From assembly GCA_036386415.1 (NCBI GenBank), contig DASVVT010000041.1, positions 1 to 51,632 on the forward strand: a DNA stretch of 51,632 bases. The letters run 5' to 3'. Positions 33,256 to 41,423 of the stretch are shown here, piece after piece (positions within the stretch are counted from its first letter, which is position 1; each line of letters begins with the position of its first letter). The stretch is from DASVVT01 sp036386415 (GTDB lineage Bacteria; Acidobacteriota; Blastocatellia; Pyrinomonadales; Pyrinomonadaceae). The notes beneath the pieces were generated by a model, which was not told the origin of the DNA, made no database searches, and saw only the letters and a list, made by a program, of their open reading frames with translations. The position numbers and the translations under genes are program-made.

Positions 33256-35412
33256 ATGCTACGCAAGCTGATGACGATAGGTGAAGGCAAACCATCCTTG
33301 TTAACGGACAAACGCCAGAGCGATACCCCGCAGATGACGCTGCCGCCCGTTTTGCAGGGACCCGATTTTCTATTCAACCGCGAGCTGAGCCTGCTGGAGT
33401 TTCACGGACGTGTGCTTGAAGAGGCGCTCGATAGCAGTCAACCGCTACTGGAGCGTCTTAAATTTCTGGCGATCTTCGCGACCAACGTCGATGAGTTCTT
33501 CATGATACGCGTCTCCGGACTCAAGGAAGCGGTGGATGAAGACCCGGGCGGGCTCTCGCCCGACGGCCTGACGGCAGCCGAGCAGCTCAAGTTGATCAGA
33601 GAGAGGCTCGTCCCGATGCTGAATGAGCAGATGCGCTGCCTGCGCGAGGAGATTCTTCCGCAGCTCAAAGCGCAGGGCATAGAGGTCGCGCCCTACGACT
33701 CTTTAACGGAAGCCGAGCGACAAACGGTCGATGCCTACTTCGAGGAGGACGTGTTTCCGGTGCTGACGCCCCTCTCAGTCGATCCGTCGCACCCTTTCCC
33801 GTACATCTCCAACATGAGCCTCAATCTGGGTTGGATGGTCGAGCCGCTGCCAACACAGTCGCTGGTCGGAAGGCTCGACCCGCGCTTCGTGCGCATCAAA
33901 GTTCCTCCGCTCATACCCCGCCTCGTGAAGGTTGACGCCGCAGGGACAAAGTTCATCCTCCTCGAAGATTTGATCGCCGCCAACGCCGGTTCCATGTTCT
34001 CCAGGATGAATGTGGGCAAAGCCCATTTCTTCCGCATCACGCGCGACGCCGATATCGAGGTCAGAGAAGACGAGGCCGCCGATCTCTTGCAGGCGATAGA
34101 ACACAGCTTGCGCAAGCGTCGCTTCGGAACCGCCGTGCGCCTGGAAGTCTCTCAGACGATGCCGGAGAGGATGGTCAATTACCTGACGAAACAGCTCGAT
34201 CTCACGCCCGAAGATGTTTACGTCGTCGATGGGCCTATCAATGTTCACCAGTTGATGGAGTTGTACAAACTGAAGAGGCCGGACTTGAAGGACAGACCGC
34301 TCAAGGTCGGGGTGCACGCGGCGCTTAAAAACAGGGGCTCGATCTTCGATGTCATCAAGCAGCAGGATATCCTGCTGCATCATCCGTACACCTCGTATTC
34401 GTCGGTCGTCGATTTTATCAAACAGGCGGCTCAAGACCCGGCGGTGCTCACCATCAAGATGTGCCTCTATCGCACGGGGCAGGATTCGCCGATTCCGCAA
34501 TTCCTGATCGAAGCGTGCGAGCGCGGCAAACAGGTGACGGCGATAGTCGAAATCAAAGCGCGCTTTGACGAAGAGTACAATATCGAGTGGGCGAAGAGGC
34601 TCGAAGAGGCGGGCGTGCACGTCGTCTACGGTCTGGTCGGATTGAAGACCCATTGCAAGGTGACGCTGGTCGTGCGTCGTGAGCAGGATGATCTCAGTCG
34701 CTACGTACATATCGCGACGGGCAACTACAACCCTGTCACCTCAAAATTCTACACAGACCTCGGAATCCTCACCGCAGACGAAGAGATTTGCGCCGACGCG
34801 TCAGACCTCTTCAACGTCCTGACGGGCTTCTCGCGGCAGAAGAAGTATCGCCAGTTGATGGTCGCGCCGGTCAACCTGCGCGCGCGGATGATCGAGCTGA
34901 TCGGGCGCGAAACGGAACACGCCAGGGCAGGCCGCCCTTCGGCAATCATGGTCAAGATCAACCGGCTGGCCGACGTTGACGTGATCCGCGCGCTCTATGA
35001 AGCGTCGCAGGCTGGCGTCCCCATTGAGCTGATCGTGCGCGGCATCTGCATGCTGCGTCCAGGTGTGCCCGGCCTTTCCGAGACGATCAATGTCAGGAGC
35101 ATCGTCGGTCGCCTCCTGGAGCATAGCCGCGTCTTCTATTTCGCCAACGGAGGCGATGAAGAGGTCTATACGGGCAGCTCGGACTGGATGCCGCGCAACT
35201 TTGATCGCCGCGTCGAAGTGGTCGCGCCGGTTCATGATCCGAAGCTGAAGAACTATTTGAAACAGGTCGTGCTGGACGCTTACCTGAGAGACAACACAAA
35301 AGCGCGGCGGCTGTTACCGGATGGTCAGCACGAGCGCATTCAACCCGGTCCAGACGAAGAGAGATTCGACAGCCAGTTGCACTTTGAAGGCAGCTTCAGT
35401 ATGGAACTTTGA
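33256..35412 (+). CDS. ppk1: Polyphosphate kinase 1
   Basis: Makes inorganic polyphosphate reversibly from ATP at the membrane face of the cytoplasm. The N-terminal domain shows NRELSLLEFHGRVLEEA and ATNVDEFFMIRVSGL. The catalytic PLD-like domains show HHPYTSYSSVVDFI, EIKARFDEEYN and the autophosphorylated His in GLKTHCKV (codon 34651-34653, residue 466). They also show ATGNYNPVTSKFYTDLG and the second conserved His in LLEHSRVFYF. All key residues are present. I take ATG 33256, giving 718 residues, a normal length. A GTG at 33193 would add 21 residues unlike the family. The kinase-like and DUF4956 genes follow on the same strand with short gaps, probably as an operon. Confidence 0.96.
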   Translation: MLRKLMTIGEGKPSLLTDKRQSDTPQMTLPPVLQGPDFLFNRELSLLEFHGRVLEEALDSSQPLLERLKFLAIFATNVDEFFMIRVSGLKEAVDEDPGGLSPDGLTAAEQLKLIRERLVPMLNEQMRCLREEILPQLKAQGIEVAPYDSLTEAERQTVDAYFEEDVFPVLTPLSVDPSHPFPYISNMSLNLGWMVEPLPTQSLVGRLDPRFVRIKVPPLIPRLVKVDAAGTKFILLEDLIAANAGSMFSRMNVGKAHFFRITRDADIEVREDEAADLLQAIEHSLRKRRFGTAVRLEVSQTMPERMVNYLTKQLDLTPEDVYVVDGPINVHQLMELYKLKRPDLKDRPLKVGVHAALKNRGSIFDVIKQQDILLHHPYTSYSSVVDFIKQAAQDPAVLTIKMCLYRTGQDSPIPQFLIEACERGKQVTAIVEIKARFDEEYNIEWAKRLEEAGVHVVYGLVGLKTHCKVTLVVRREQDDLSRYVHIATGNYNPVTSKFYTDLGILTADEEICADASDLFNVLTGFSRQKKYRQLMVAPVNLRARMIELIGRETEHARAGRPSAIMVKINRLADVDVIRALYEASQAGVPIELIVRGICMLRPGVPGLSETINVRSIVGRLLEHSRVFYFANGGDEEVYTGSSDWMPRNFDRRVEVVAPVHDPKLKNYLKQVVLDAYLRDNTKARRLLPDGQHERIQPGPDEERFDSQLHFEGSFSMEL

Positions 35413-35461
35413 TCACGGCGGAAATCCGTAGTGCTACCCCAACGAGAGAGGAATATTGATT

Positions 35462-36724
35462 ATGTCCAGGCAACAGAGTGTTCGCAAATTTATGATATTA
35501 GCAATCGCACTCCTCTTAGCTCTTTCGCCAGCCGCTTACGGCGGCCAGCAGGATCAGACGAAAGACGCGAACGAACAGGAGAAGGAAGCGCAGAAACAGC
35601 ACGAAGAGGCCAAGAAGCAGCAGGAGAAGGAAGACAAGAAACGGGAAAAAGAGGCGCGTAAACAGCAGGAAGAAGCACAGAAGCAGCAGGAAGAGGCTCG
35701 AAAGCAGCAGGAGAAGGAAGCCAAAAAGCGTGAGAAAGAGGCCAAGACAGAGGTAAAGAAAGAAGAGAAGACGGGAGTCGAGAAAGAGGATAAGGTCAAG
35801 GAGGCGAAGGTCGAGACGAAGAAGGATGTGATGCCGACGGGCACTCCGGTTTTATGGAAAGACCCCGGCGACATCAGCGCGCGCGACCTATACCTTGGCC
35901 CCGGCGGCGAAGCGATGAAGCCCGATCTGACGAGCGTCACCTTCATAGAGACAGAGACGGGCGGCTATTCGGTCAAGTATCGCGTGCGCGACGGCTCAGG
36001 GAAAATCTGGGTGGTCAAGGTCGGCAAGGAGGCACAACCGGAAACCACCTCCGTGCGGCTGCTCTGGGCTATGGGCTACGTCTCGGAGATCAGCTACCTC
36101 GTCCCTTGCGTGCACATCAGTGGCGCGCCTGCGCCCAGGTATAAGGTGGAGCGTTGTGAGGGCGACGGGTTCGCCAACGCCAGGTTCGAGGCGAGACCGG
36201 AATCGGCGGATCGCACAGTGGAGTGGGAGTGGTCAAACAATCCCTTCGCCGGAACGAAAGAGTTTAAGGGGCTGGTGATTCTGATGGGGCTACTGAACAA
36301 CTGGGACTTGAAGACCTCGAACAACAAGATCATCGCCGTCAAGGACGAAGCAACGGGACAGACCGAGCTGCAATACGTCATCTCTGATCTCGGCGCGACC
36401 TTCGGCAAGACCGGCGGCTTCATCTCGCACAATCGCAACCAGCCGGACGATTATGTCAAGAGTAAATTCGTGAAGGGAGTTTCGGGCAACACCGTCAAGT
36501 TCGCTTACGGCGGTAAAAGCGGGAGCCTCTTCAACAACATCACCGTCGATGATGCACGTTGGATCGGGGGGATGCTCTCGCGCCTGAGCGATAAGCAGAT
36601 CGCGGACGCTTTCCGCGCCGCCAACTACGACGCGGCCACCGTCCAGTTGCTGACCGGAGCGGTGCGTGGAAAGATCAACGAACTGGTCAATATACAGGGA
36701 GGGAGCGCGGCCAGTACCCATTGA
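35462..36724 (+). CDS. Secreted protein with charged coiled coil and PI3K/HipA-like kinase motifs
   Basis: A 420-residue protein starting at ATG 35462, 9 nt after AGAGGA. A signal peptide (about 8-28) is followed by a Lys/Glu/Gln-rich coiled coil (about 30-120) made of KQQEEA/KKREKEA-type units. A globular domain (about 130-415) has three kinase-type motifs. These are a Lys in KIWVVKVG (about 186), a catalytic-loop-like WDLKTSNN in which Asp and Asn have the DxxxxN spacing of PI3K-type kinases, and SDLGATFG, a DFG-like metal-binding motif. Together they suggest an extracytoplasmic protein or lipid kinase fold, though no named family is certain. The stop is 125 nt before the DUF4956 gene, and ppk1 lies 49 nt upstream. 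Confidence 0.7.
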   Translation: MSRQQSVRKFMILAIALLLALSPAAYGGQQDQTKDANEQEKEAQKQHEEAKKQQEKEDKKREKEARKQQEEAQKQQEEARKQQEKEAKKREKEAKTEVKKEEKTGVEKEDKVKEAKVETKKDVMPTGTPVLWKDPGDISARDLYLGPGGEAMKPDLTSVTFIETETGGYSVKYRVRDGSGKIWVVKVGKEAQPETTSVRLLWAMGYVSEISYLVPCVHISGAPAPRYKVERCEGDGFANARFEARPESADRTVEWEWSNNPFAGTKEFKGLVILMGLLNNWDLKTSNNKIIAVKDEATGQTELQYVISDLGATFGKTGGFISHNRNQPDDYVKSKFVKGVSGNTVKFAYGGKSGSLFNNITVDDARWIGGMLSRLSDKQIADAFRAANYDAATVQLLTGAVRGKINELVNIQGGSAASTH

Positions 36725-36849
36725 GCTTTTCGAGAAAGAATCAGGGGATTAGCCAGCCTCGCCGGGTGAGACGCGCGGGCTCTTTACCTTCGGCACATGG
36801 CTCTCTTTGCTAGGCGCGGGTGCAAAAAAAGGATGGAGGTCATCAAGTA

Positions 36850-37782
36850 TTGAGGAGAAAAGATTGGGGCACTATTCTGCTGGTCGCCCTCTTATCCGGC
36901 CTGTTGGGGTTTGGACTGGTTCTCTACATCCTGAATGATAGGAGCGCTACAAACAACTCGCGCTCGCAGAATCAGAACAGTGCGCCCCAAGCCAGGCGGG
37001 AGGCCAACGCCAACACTCAGGGGGCGCAGGCGCAGACGAATGGTGATGAAGATGACTCCTTCATCGAGCGCGTCTTCGGAGATGAGCAACCGCTTCCGGG
37101 TCATCAGCGCGTCGAAAGTTGGGAGATCGTCATCCCGCGAATCATCGTGAGGCTCATGCTGGCGACGCTGCTCGCAGCGATCCTGGCCTTTCGCCCGCGC
37201 AAAGGTTCACCCATACACCAACGCAATCTCTACGTGGCGCAGACGCAAATACTGCTCGCCGTAGTCGCCAGCGCACTGATGATGATCGTGGGCGATAACG
37301 CGGCGCGCGCCTTCGGCATCTTCGCCGCCGTCTCGCTGGTGCGCTTTCGCACGAACATACGCGATCCCAAAGAGATCACGGTTCTGCTAATCAGCCTCTC
37401 ATTGGGGCTGGCAACGGGCGTCGGACGTTGGGACCTGGCGATCATCCTGTGCCTCTTTGTTCTCACCTTGCTCCGTTTACTCGAATCCAAAGAGCATGAG
37501 CAGGTCTATCGTGCGATGCAGTTGACGGTCAAGACATACAACACGGATGCGCTGCAAGAGACGCTCAAGCGAGTCTTTCAGCAGCACGGATTAAATGCAG
37601 AGCTGCGGCAGATCGACCCGCCCGATGAGAAAGATCCTCTCGGGTGCATCATGTATTACGTGAATATGAACCTGACCGTCAGCACAGACCGGATCAGCGA
37701 AGAGATACGTGATCTTGATCCGACCAACGTCGACTCTATTGAATGGGAGCAGAAGAAGGACAGCTCATACATCTATCAATAG
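36850..37782 (+). CDS. DUF4956 membrane protein
   Basis: Starts at TTG 36850, chosen because GGAGGT lies 9 nt upstream. An in-frame GTG at 36820 overlaps that site. The 310-residue product has one N-terminal helix, an Asn/Gln-rich periplasmic linker (about 35-75), then three or four helices. These carry the DUF4956 core ARAFGIFAAVSLVRFRTNIRDP with KEITVLLISLSLGLATGVG, and a cytoplasmic C-terminal domain (about 220-310). DUF4956 proteins are characteristically found beside VTC-type polyphosphate polymerases and CotH-type kinases. Here the partners are PPK1 and a different kinase-like protein, supporting a role tied to polyphosphate. A strong terminator follows. Confidence 0.88.
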   Translation: MRRKDWGTILLVALLSGLLGFGLVLYILNDRSATNNSRSQNQNSAPQARREANANTQGAQAQTNGDEDDSFIERVFGDEQPLPGHQRVESWEIVIPRIIVRLMLATLLAAILAFRPRKGSPIHQRNLYVAQTQILLAVVASALMMIVGDNAARAFGIFAAVSLVRFRTNIRDPKEITVLLISLSLGLATGVGRWDLAIILCLFVLTLLRLLESKEHEQVYRAMQLTVKTYNTDALQETLKRVFQQHGLNAELRQIDPPDEKDPLGCIMYYVNMNLTVSTDRISEEIRDLDPTNVDSIEWEQKKDSSYIYQ

Positions 37783-37819
37783 CGCCCGCCTTGGCCGGTG
37801 CGCGCGCGTGAGATAACGG

Positions 37820-37860
37820 AAAGGCCGCTTAACCTTCTGAAGGTTAAGCGGCCTTTTTGT
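37820..37860 (+). terminator. Intrinsic terminator of the ppk1 cluster
   Basis: AAAGGCCGCTTAACCTT (37820-37836), a CTG loop and AAGGTTAAGCGGCCTTT (37840-37856) form a perfect 17-bp stem followed by a T-run. It lies 37 nt after the DUF4956 stop and can also serve the convergent phosphatase gene. Confidence 0.92.
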
Positions 37861-37889
37861 CGATAGGTGAAATCACTGTCGAGTCTGGT

Positions 37890-38483
37890 TTAGTTTCCGC
37901 TAGCGGCGTCTGAAACGATGCTTCCAGCCTGTATGCGCTGCCAGTAATCCTGGACGTACTTCTTCATATCACCATGACCCCAGCTCGTGTAGAAGTCGTA
38001 AACCTTCATCTCCTTGTAGACCTGGTCGTAGTTCCAGTGGTACTTGGTGAAGCGATAGACGGCGCCCATCACGCCCGTGCGGTGGCGGCCTCCCGCGCAG
38101 TGAACGTAGAACTTGCCGGTCGCGGGATCATTCGCCAGCTTCAGGAAGGCTTCGATCTGATCCTCTTTCGGATAGCTCTTGTCGTCCATCGGAATATTGA
38201 CGTAGCGCATCCCGAGAGCTTCGACCATCGGTTTCTCGTAAGCTTTCGGATTGTCGCGCAGATCAATTATGGTTTTGATACCCATCGCTGCGAGGTCTTT
38301 GTAGTCCTCTTCTTTGGGCTGCGCCCCACGGAAGAAGCGTTCATCCATCTGTCCGAAATTCTTGATCTTGATATTTGAGAAAGTGGTCTGTTGCGATGAT
38401 TGCGCGGCTGCTGTAATAGCAAAAGCGAGAATCACCAGTAGGGCGCCCAGACTATGTCGAAAGCTGTTCCGGTTGATACGCAT
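37890..38483 (-). CDS. Secreted tyrosine/dual-specificity phosphatase-like protein
   Basis: A 197-residue protein with a signal peptide (about 10-28, ending ITAAAQ) and a PTP-fold domain. The active-site P-loop is HCAGGRHRTG, matching HCxxGxxRTG with Cys nucleophile and Arg. The general acid is probably in NIPMDDKSYP. The FFRGAQPKEEDYKDLAAMGIKTIIDLRDN block is typical of bacterial/archaeal DSP-like phosphatases, which act on phosphotyrosine, phosphoinositides or inositol phosphates. A GGAGGGG ribosome site precedes ATG 38483. It is convergent with the ppk1/kinase-like cluster; its location outside the cytoplasm is the same as predicted for the kinase-like protein. Confidence 0.9.
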   Translation of the reverse strand: MRINRNSFRHSLGALLVILAFAITAAAQSSQQTTFSNIKIKNFGQMDERFFRGAQPKEEDYKDLAAMGIKTIIDLRDNPKAYEKPMVEALGMRYVNIPMDDKSYPKEDQIEAFLKLANDPATGKFYVHCAGGRHRTGVMGAVYRFTKYHWNYDQVYKEMKVYDFYTSWGHGDMKKYVQDYWQRIQAGSIVSDAASGN

Positions 38484-38942
38484 TGTATTTCCCCTCCAAA
38501 AGGAAGCACCAAAAGGTTACCCGTCGAGATTCAGTTACTGGTTGGGAGATTTTGGGGCTACGACCGATTATTCCAAGATGCCTGTCGCCGTTCGATCAAC
38601 TCGATAACTCAAGCGTAAATCTTTTTACGCTTCCGGTGATTCTTTGCCGTGACTGGCATGTCCCTCGGACACCAACATGACTGTATCATGTTCGTCCGCT
38701 GACTGACCATACTCTGTATCATGTTAGAGCCTGTCAGCCGAAGAATTAAGATTCAATGACGACCCTACGGGTTGCTCATAATCCTCTCGACAAACAGCGC
38801 ACAACACCCCGGTTTCGCTCCCTTTGTTAATTCTTTAACCAGTTCTGATTGAACATCCTGACTACTGCGTCTCATATCGCTACAAAGGATGTAATTAATA
38901 TCCTGATCTGCAACCCGCGCGCCACTTTAAAGCTCAACCAGA

Positions 38943-38968
38943 AAGGGCAGCCCACCGGCTGCCCTTTG
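38943..38968. terminator. GC-rich hairpin beside the tRNA remnant
   Basis: AAAGGGCAGC (38943-38952) pairs exactly with GCTGCCCTTT (38959-38968) around CCACCG. On the minus strand it lies about 40 nt past the tRNA-like 3' end, where a tRNA terminator would be, but no long T-run follows. Confidence 0.5.
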
Positions 38969-39010
38969 ATAAAAGTGATGTTGGTCGGACGATAAATCAG
39001 GCCATTATGG

Positions 39011-39048
39011 TGGTGGGAGGGAGGGACGCGAACCCTTCAGCCAGAGTC
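39011..39048 (-). pseudogene. Degenerate 3' half of a tRNA-Gln-like gene
   Basis: Read on the minus strand, this gives a T-arm with loop TTCGCGT, a 3' acceptor strand CCTCCCA and then CCA. Over the T-arm and acceptor it matches the intact tRNA-Gln at 43192-43262 at about 20 of 23 positions. The anticodon-side TCTGGCT is also shared. No 5' half (TGGGAGG, D-arm) can be found upstream. It is in the same orientation as the intact gene, 4.2 kb away, so it may be an old attachment-site copy. Confidence 0.5.
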
Positions 39049-39257
39049 AAGCCTGAGTAATTCAGTTGAGTTTGCCCGCCGACACAAGCGGCAACCTGAG
39101 ATGTCCTGGCAAAGGCTTTATGAGAGGCAAGTTCATCCCTGGCTTGAGGCGCAGGAGTTGACCGTCGTCAAATGAGCAGCACACGGGCGGGAACAAGCCA
39201 TTTTGAGAGCCATGCTGTCGAGCCGTCCGTTTGAGCGACTGTTGAGGTGCTCGGTCG

Positions 39258-39902
39258 TTAACTGGAGGCCCGCACAGCTTCTTCGTAGGCTGCTGATAGC
39301 TCACTCTGATTCTTAATGCAGATGTCCAGGTCGCGCAGCAGTCCGTCTCCTATCCCGTAAATCCAACCATGCACCGCTAACTCCTGCCCCCGACTCCAGG
39401 CATTCTGCACGATAGTCGTCCGGCTGATATTCAACACCTGTTCGATGACATTCAACTCACACAGCTTGTCCAGCCGGAGCGCCTCATCACTGATTTTCGA
39501 GAGTAGCGCCTCGTGATTGTGCATCACGTCCTGCACATGGCGCAGCCAGTTGTCTATGAGGCCGAGTTGAAGATTGTGCATCGCGGCCTGCACGCCGCCG
39601 CAGCCGTAGTGGCCGCACACAATGACGTGACTGACCTTCAGCACATCGACCGCGAATTGCAGCACAGACAGGCAGTTGAAGTCTGTATGGACGACTACGT
39701 TCGCAACGTTGCGGTGGACGAACAGCTCCCCAGGGGCGAGGCCGACGAGTTGCGTCGCAGGCACACGACTGTCCGAACAGCCGATCCAAAGGTAGTGCGG
39801 AGACTGTTGTTGAGCCAGGGCACGGAAAAACCCGGGGTCGTGAGCCTTTATCCCCTCAGACCAGGCCCTGTTATTCTCAAGGAGTTCTCTCAAGTCGCTC
39901 AT
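39258..39902 (-). CDS. can: Beta-class carbonic anhydrase
   Basis: Interconverts CO2 and bicarbonate in the cytoplasm. Zinc ligands are visible in GCSDSRVP (Cys and the Asp-Arg dyad) and in CGHYGCGG (His and Cys). FVHRNVANVV and the closing HGWIYGIGDGLLRDLD are family blocks. From ATG 39902 the protein is 214 residues, close to E. coli Can. A longer frame to 39977 adds 25 residues that precede the conserved MSDLRELLENNRAWS start and is rejected. No strong ribosome site is seen. It stands alone, convergent with nothing, within the tRNA-bounded segment. Confidence 0.95.
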   Translation of the reverse strand: MSDLRELLENNRAWSEGIKAHDPGFFRALAQQQSPHYLWIGCSDSRVPATQLVGLAPGELFVHRNVANVVVHTDFNCLSVLQFAVDVLKVSHVIVCGHYGCGGVQAAMHNLQLGLIDNWLRHVQDVMHNHEALLSKISDEALRLDKLCELNVIEQVLNISRTTIVQNAWSRGQELAVHGWIYGIGDGLLRDLDICIKNQSELSAAYEEAVRASS

Positions 39903-40198
39903 GCCATCAAATTGTAGCAACTGGTAAAGCGAGCACCTAACGCTGGAATTGACCGGCTGCGAGCGAGCGGCATTCAACTATCGCCGCGCCATCCGGGCAT
40001 GAAAGAATTGTTATCGAGCAATAAGGTCGAAAGACTTGTGAGATTCCGTTTTGTCTCTGCCACGGTGCGTCATCCGACCTTCCATTTCGATTCTATCCCT
40101 CAACATTAGCTCCCCACTTGCCGACAATTAAACCAATGATGAGTCCTCCGATGGCGCCCAAAATGAGAATCGGTGCATAAGCCTTCGTGATACTCGAC
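39903..40198. other. Intergenic region with an orphan hydrophobic tail frame
   Basis: On the minus strand about 40096-40194 encodes SSITKAYAPILILGAIGG then a Gly-rich hydrophobic stretch ending GKWGANVEG and a stop, without a clear start codon or ribosome site. It may be a small membrane protein started inside the DUF3616 gene, or a remnant. Nothing else is evident. Confidence 0.3.
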
Positions 40199-41161
40199 CT
40201 AGTCCATAATCGTGTATCCGCTTGCGTCAAAGACGATGATTAGGAAATCACGACTGCCTGTTGTTGCTCGCGCCACCCCCTCTGGCTTCAAACGGTCGTC
40301 GAATCTGGTCGTCTCTCGAAGCACGGGCTGCTTTTCATCCCCGTTCCACTCCCAGAGACCAAAATCGGTCTGGTCTTGGTCCTCCGCCGCCCCGCTGATA
40401 ATTCGGAATACCTTCGCCCGCTTGTCATATTCAATACCCCTTATGCCGACTCCTCCGATGGACAGCCGGATAGTCTTGGAGCCTTCTACTTCCAGATTAT
40501 CTATGGAGAATGCGCCTCGCGGGTCCCGCAACCTAAGCGGTACGAGTAGGGCATGTCCATCTATGACGGGCGAGCGCAACCCCAGTAGCAGCCTGCCACG
40601 CTGCGGGTCCCAGGCAAGCCCTTCGATGTTTACGCCGCCCTCTTTGCCCTTCTTGTCGCCCTCTTCGCGTATGGCGGCCACGTTCTCCACCAGAAAGTTC
40701 TTCAGCCCTCCGATTGACTCGACTCCTTCGACCTGCTGAGTTTTAGGGTCGAACTTGAACCTGACAATCCCCTCCTTAGCTATGGCCTTCGGTCTGGACT
40801 GTGAGCTGACGACATAGAAATGCGTCCCGTCTGTCGTGATGCCTTCTATGTCTTCGATGCCGACATTGAGTTCAAGCGTTTTAATCGGCCCAACCTGTTT
40901 TCCAGTCTGGTCGAGGCGCATCCAGAAAACTTGTCCCTCTCGCCCGTTATCAACGAAAAGAACTCCGTCCGTTCCGGGCACATCGGTAACGCCGGAGGCT
41001 TCAAAGTTGCCGCCGACGAAAGCCGTCATGCCTTTAAGCGACTTCCCGCCTGGGGGCTTTGGCTTACGGCTCAGAGACAAGTACAGCAAAAACAGCAAGC
41101 ACAAGACCGACAGGAGAACCCCTAAGTGCCAGAGTCTAAGATGCGAATACATATATCTCAT
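40199..41161 (-). CDS. DUF3616 family membrane-anchored beta-propeller-like protein
   Basis: A 320-residue protein with an N-terminal anchor (about 10-30, LGVLLSVLCLLFLLYLSL) and an extracytoplasmic domain of repeated beta strands. The segment GGVNIEGLAWDPQRGRLLLGLRSPV and the preceding IEDIEGITTDGTHFYVVSS match the DUF3616 family, probably a beta-propeller of unknown function. The closing KPEGVAR and FLIIVFDASG fit the last blade. No ribosome site precedes ATG 41161. It lies in the tRNA-bounded segment between carbonic anhydrase and the hydrolase. Confidence 0.75.
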   Translation of the reverse strand: MRYMYSHLRLWHLGVLLSVLCLLFLLYLSLSRKPKPPGGKSLKGMTAFVGGNFEASGVTDVPGTDGVLFVDNGREGQVFWMRLDQTGKQVGPIKTLELNVGIEDIEGITTDGTHFYVVSSQSRPKAIAKEGIVRFKFDPKTQQVEGVESIGGLKNFLVENVAAIREEGDKKGKEGGVNIEGLAWDPQRGRLLLGLRSPVIDGHALLVPLRLRDPRGAFSIDNLEVEGSKTIRLSIGGVGIRGIEYDKRAKVFRIISGAAEDQDQTDFGLWEWNGDEKQPVLRETTRFDDRLKPEGVARATTGSRDFLIIVFDASGYTIMD

Positions 41162-41423
41162 TTATATTTATCATCCCTATCCATAGAGGAAAAAGCTCAC
41201 GCCCCGTCATGACTCCGCCGCGCAATCGCCGCCGATACAGCCAAGTCTAGCGATGAGAGGCACGCTGATTCGCGGTCGGGTGCATGCCGTTGTCAGGCTG
41301 CTCGGTCACCATAGTATCTCTTTCAGCAGCGAAGTATATTCAAAATTCTTGTCACAAAAATGTCGTCTATGGTGTTTCAGTAATAAGGTGTCTTTTATCT
41401 GATGTGAGGTGGGGGAACTTCAA

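Larger units (their letters stand above)
38484..39257. other. Long non-coding region with hairpins and a tRNA remnant
   Basis: No gene is supported over about 770 bp. It contains a small palindrome (AACATGA 38674-38680 with TCATGTT 38686-38692). It also contains a 12-bp direct repeat CTGTATCATGTT (38681-38692 and 38714-38725), a GC-rich hairpin (38943-38968) and a tRNA-Gln 3'-half-like sequence (39011-39048). This looks like decayed sequence at a former insertion site. Confidence 0.5.

Noticed and set aside
39062..39304. 80-residue minus-strand frame overlapping the carbonic anhydrase end
   Set aside because: No ribosome site or family is seen, and it overlaps the conserved C-terminus of the anhydrase in another frame.
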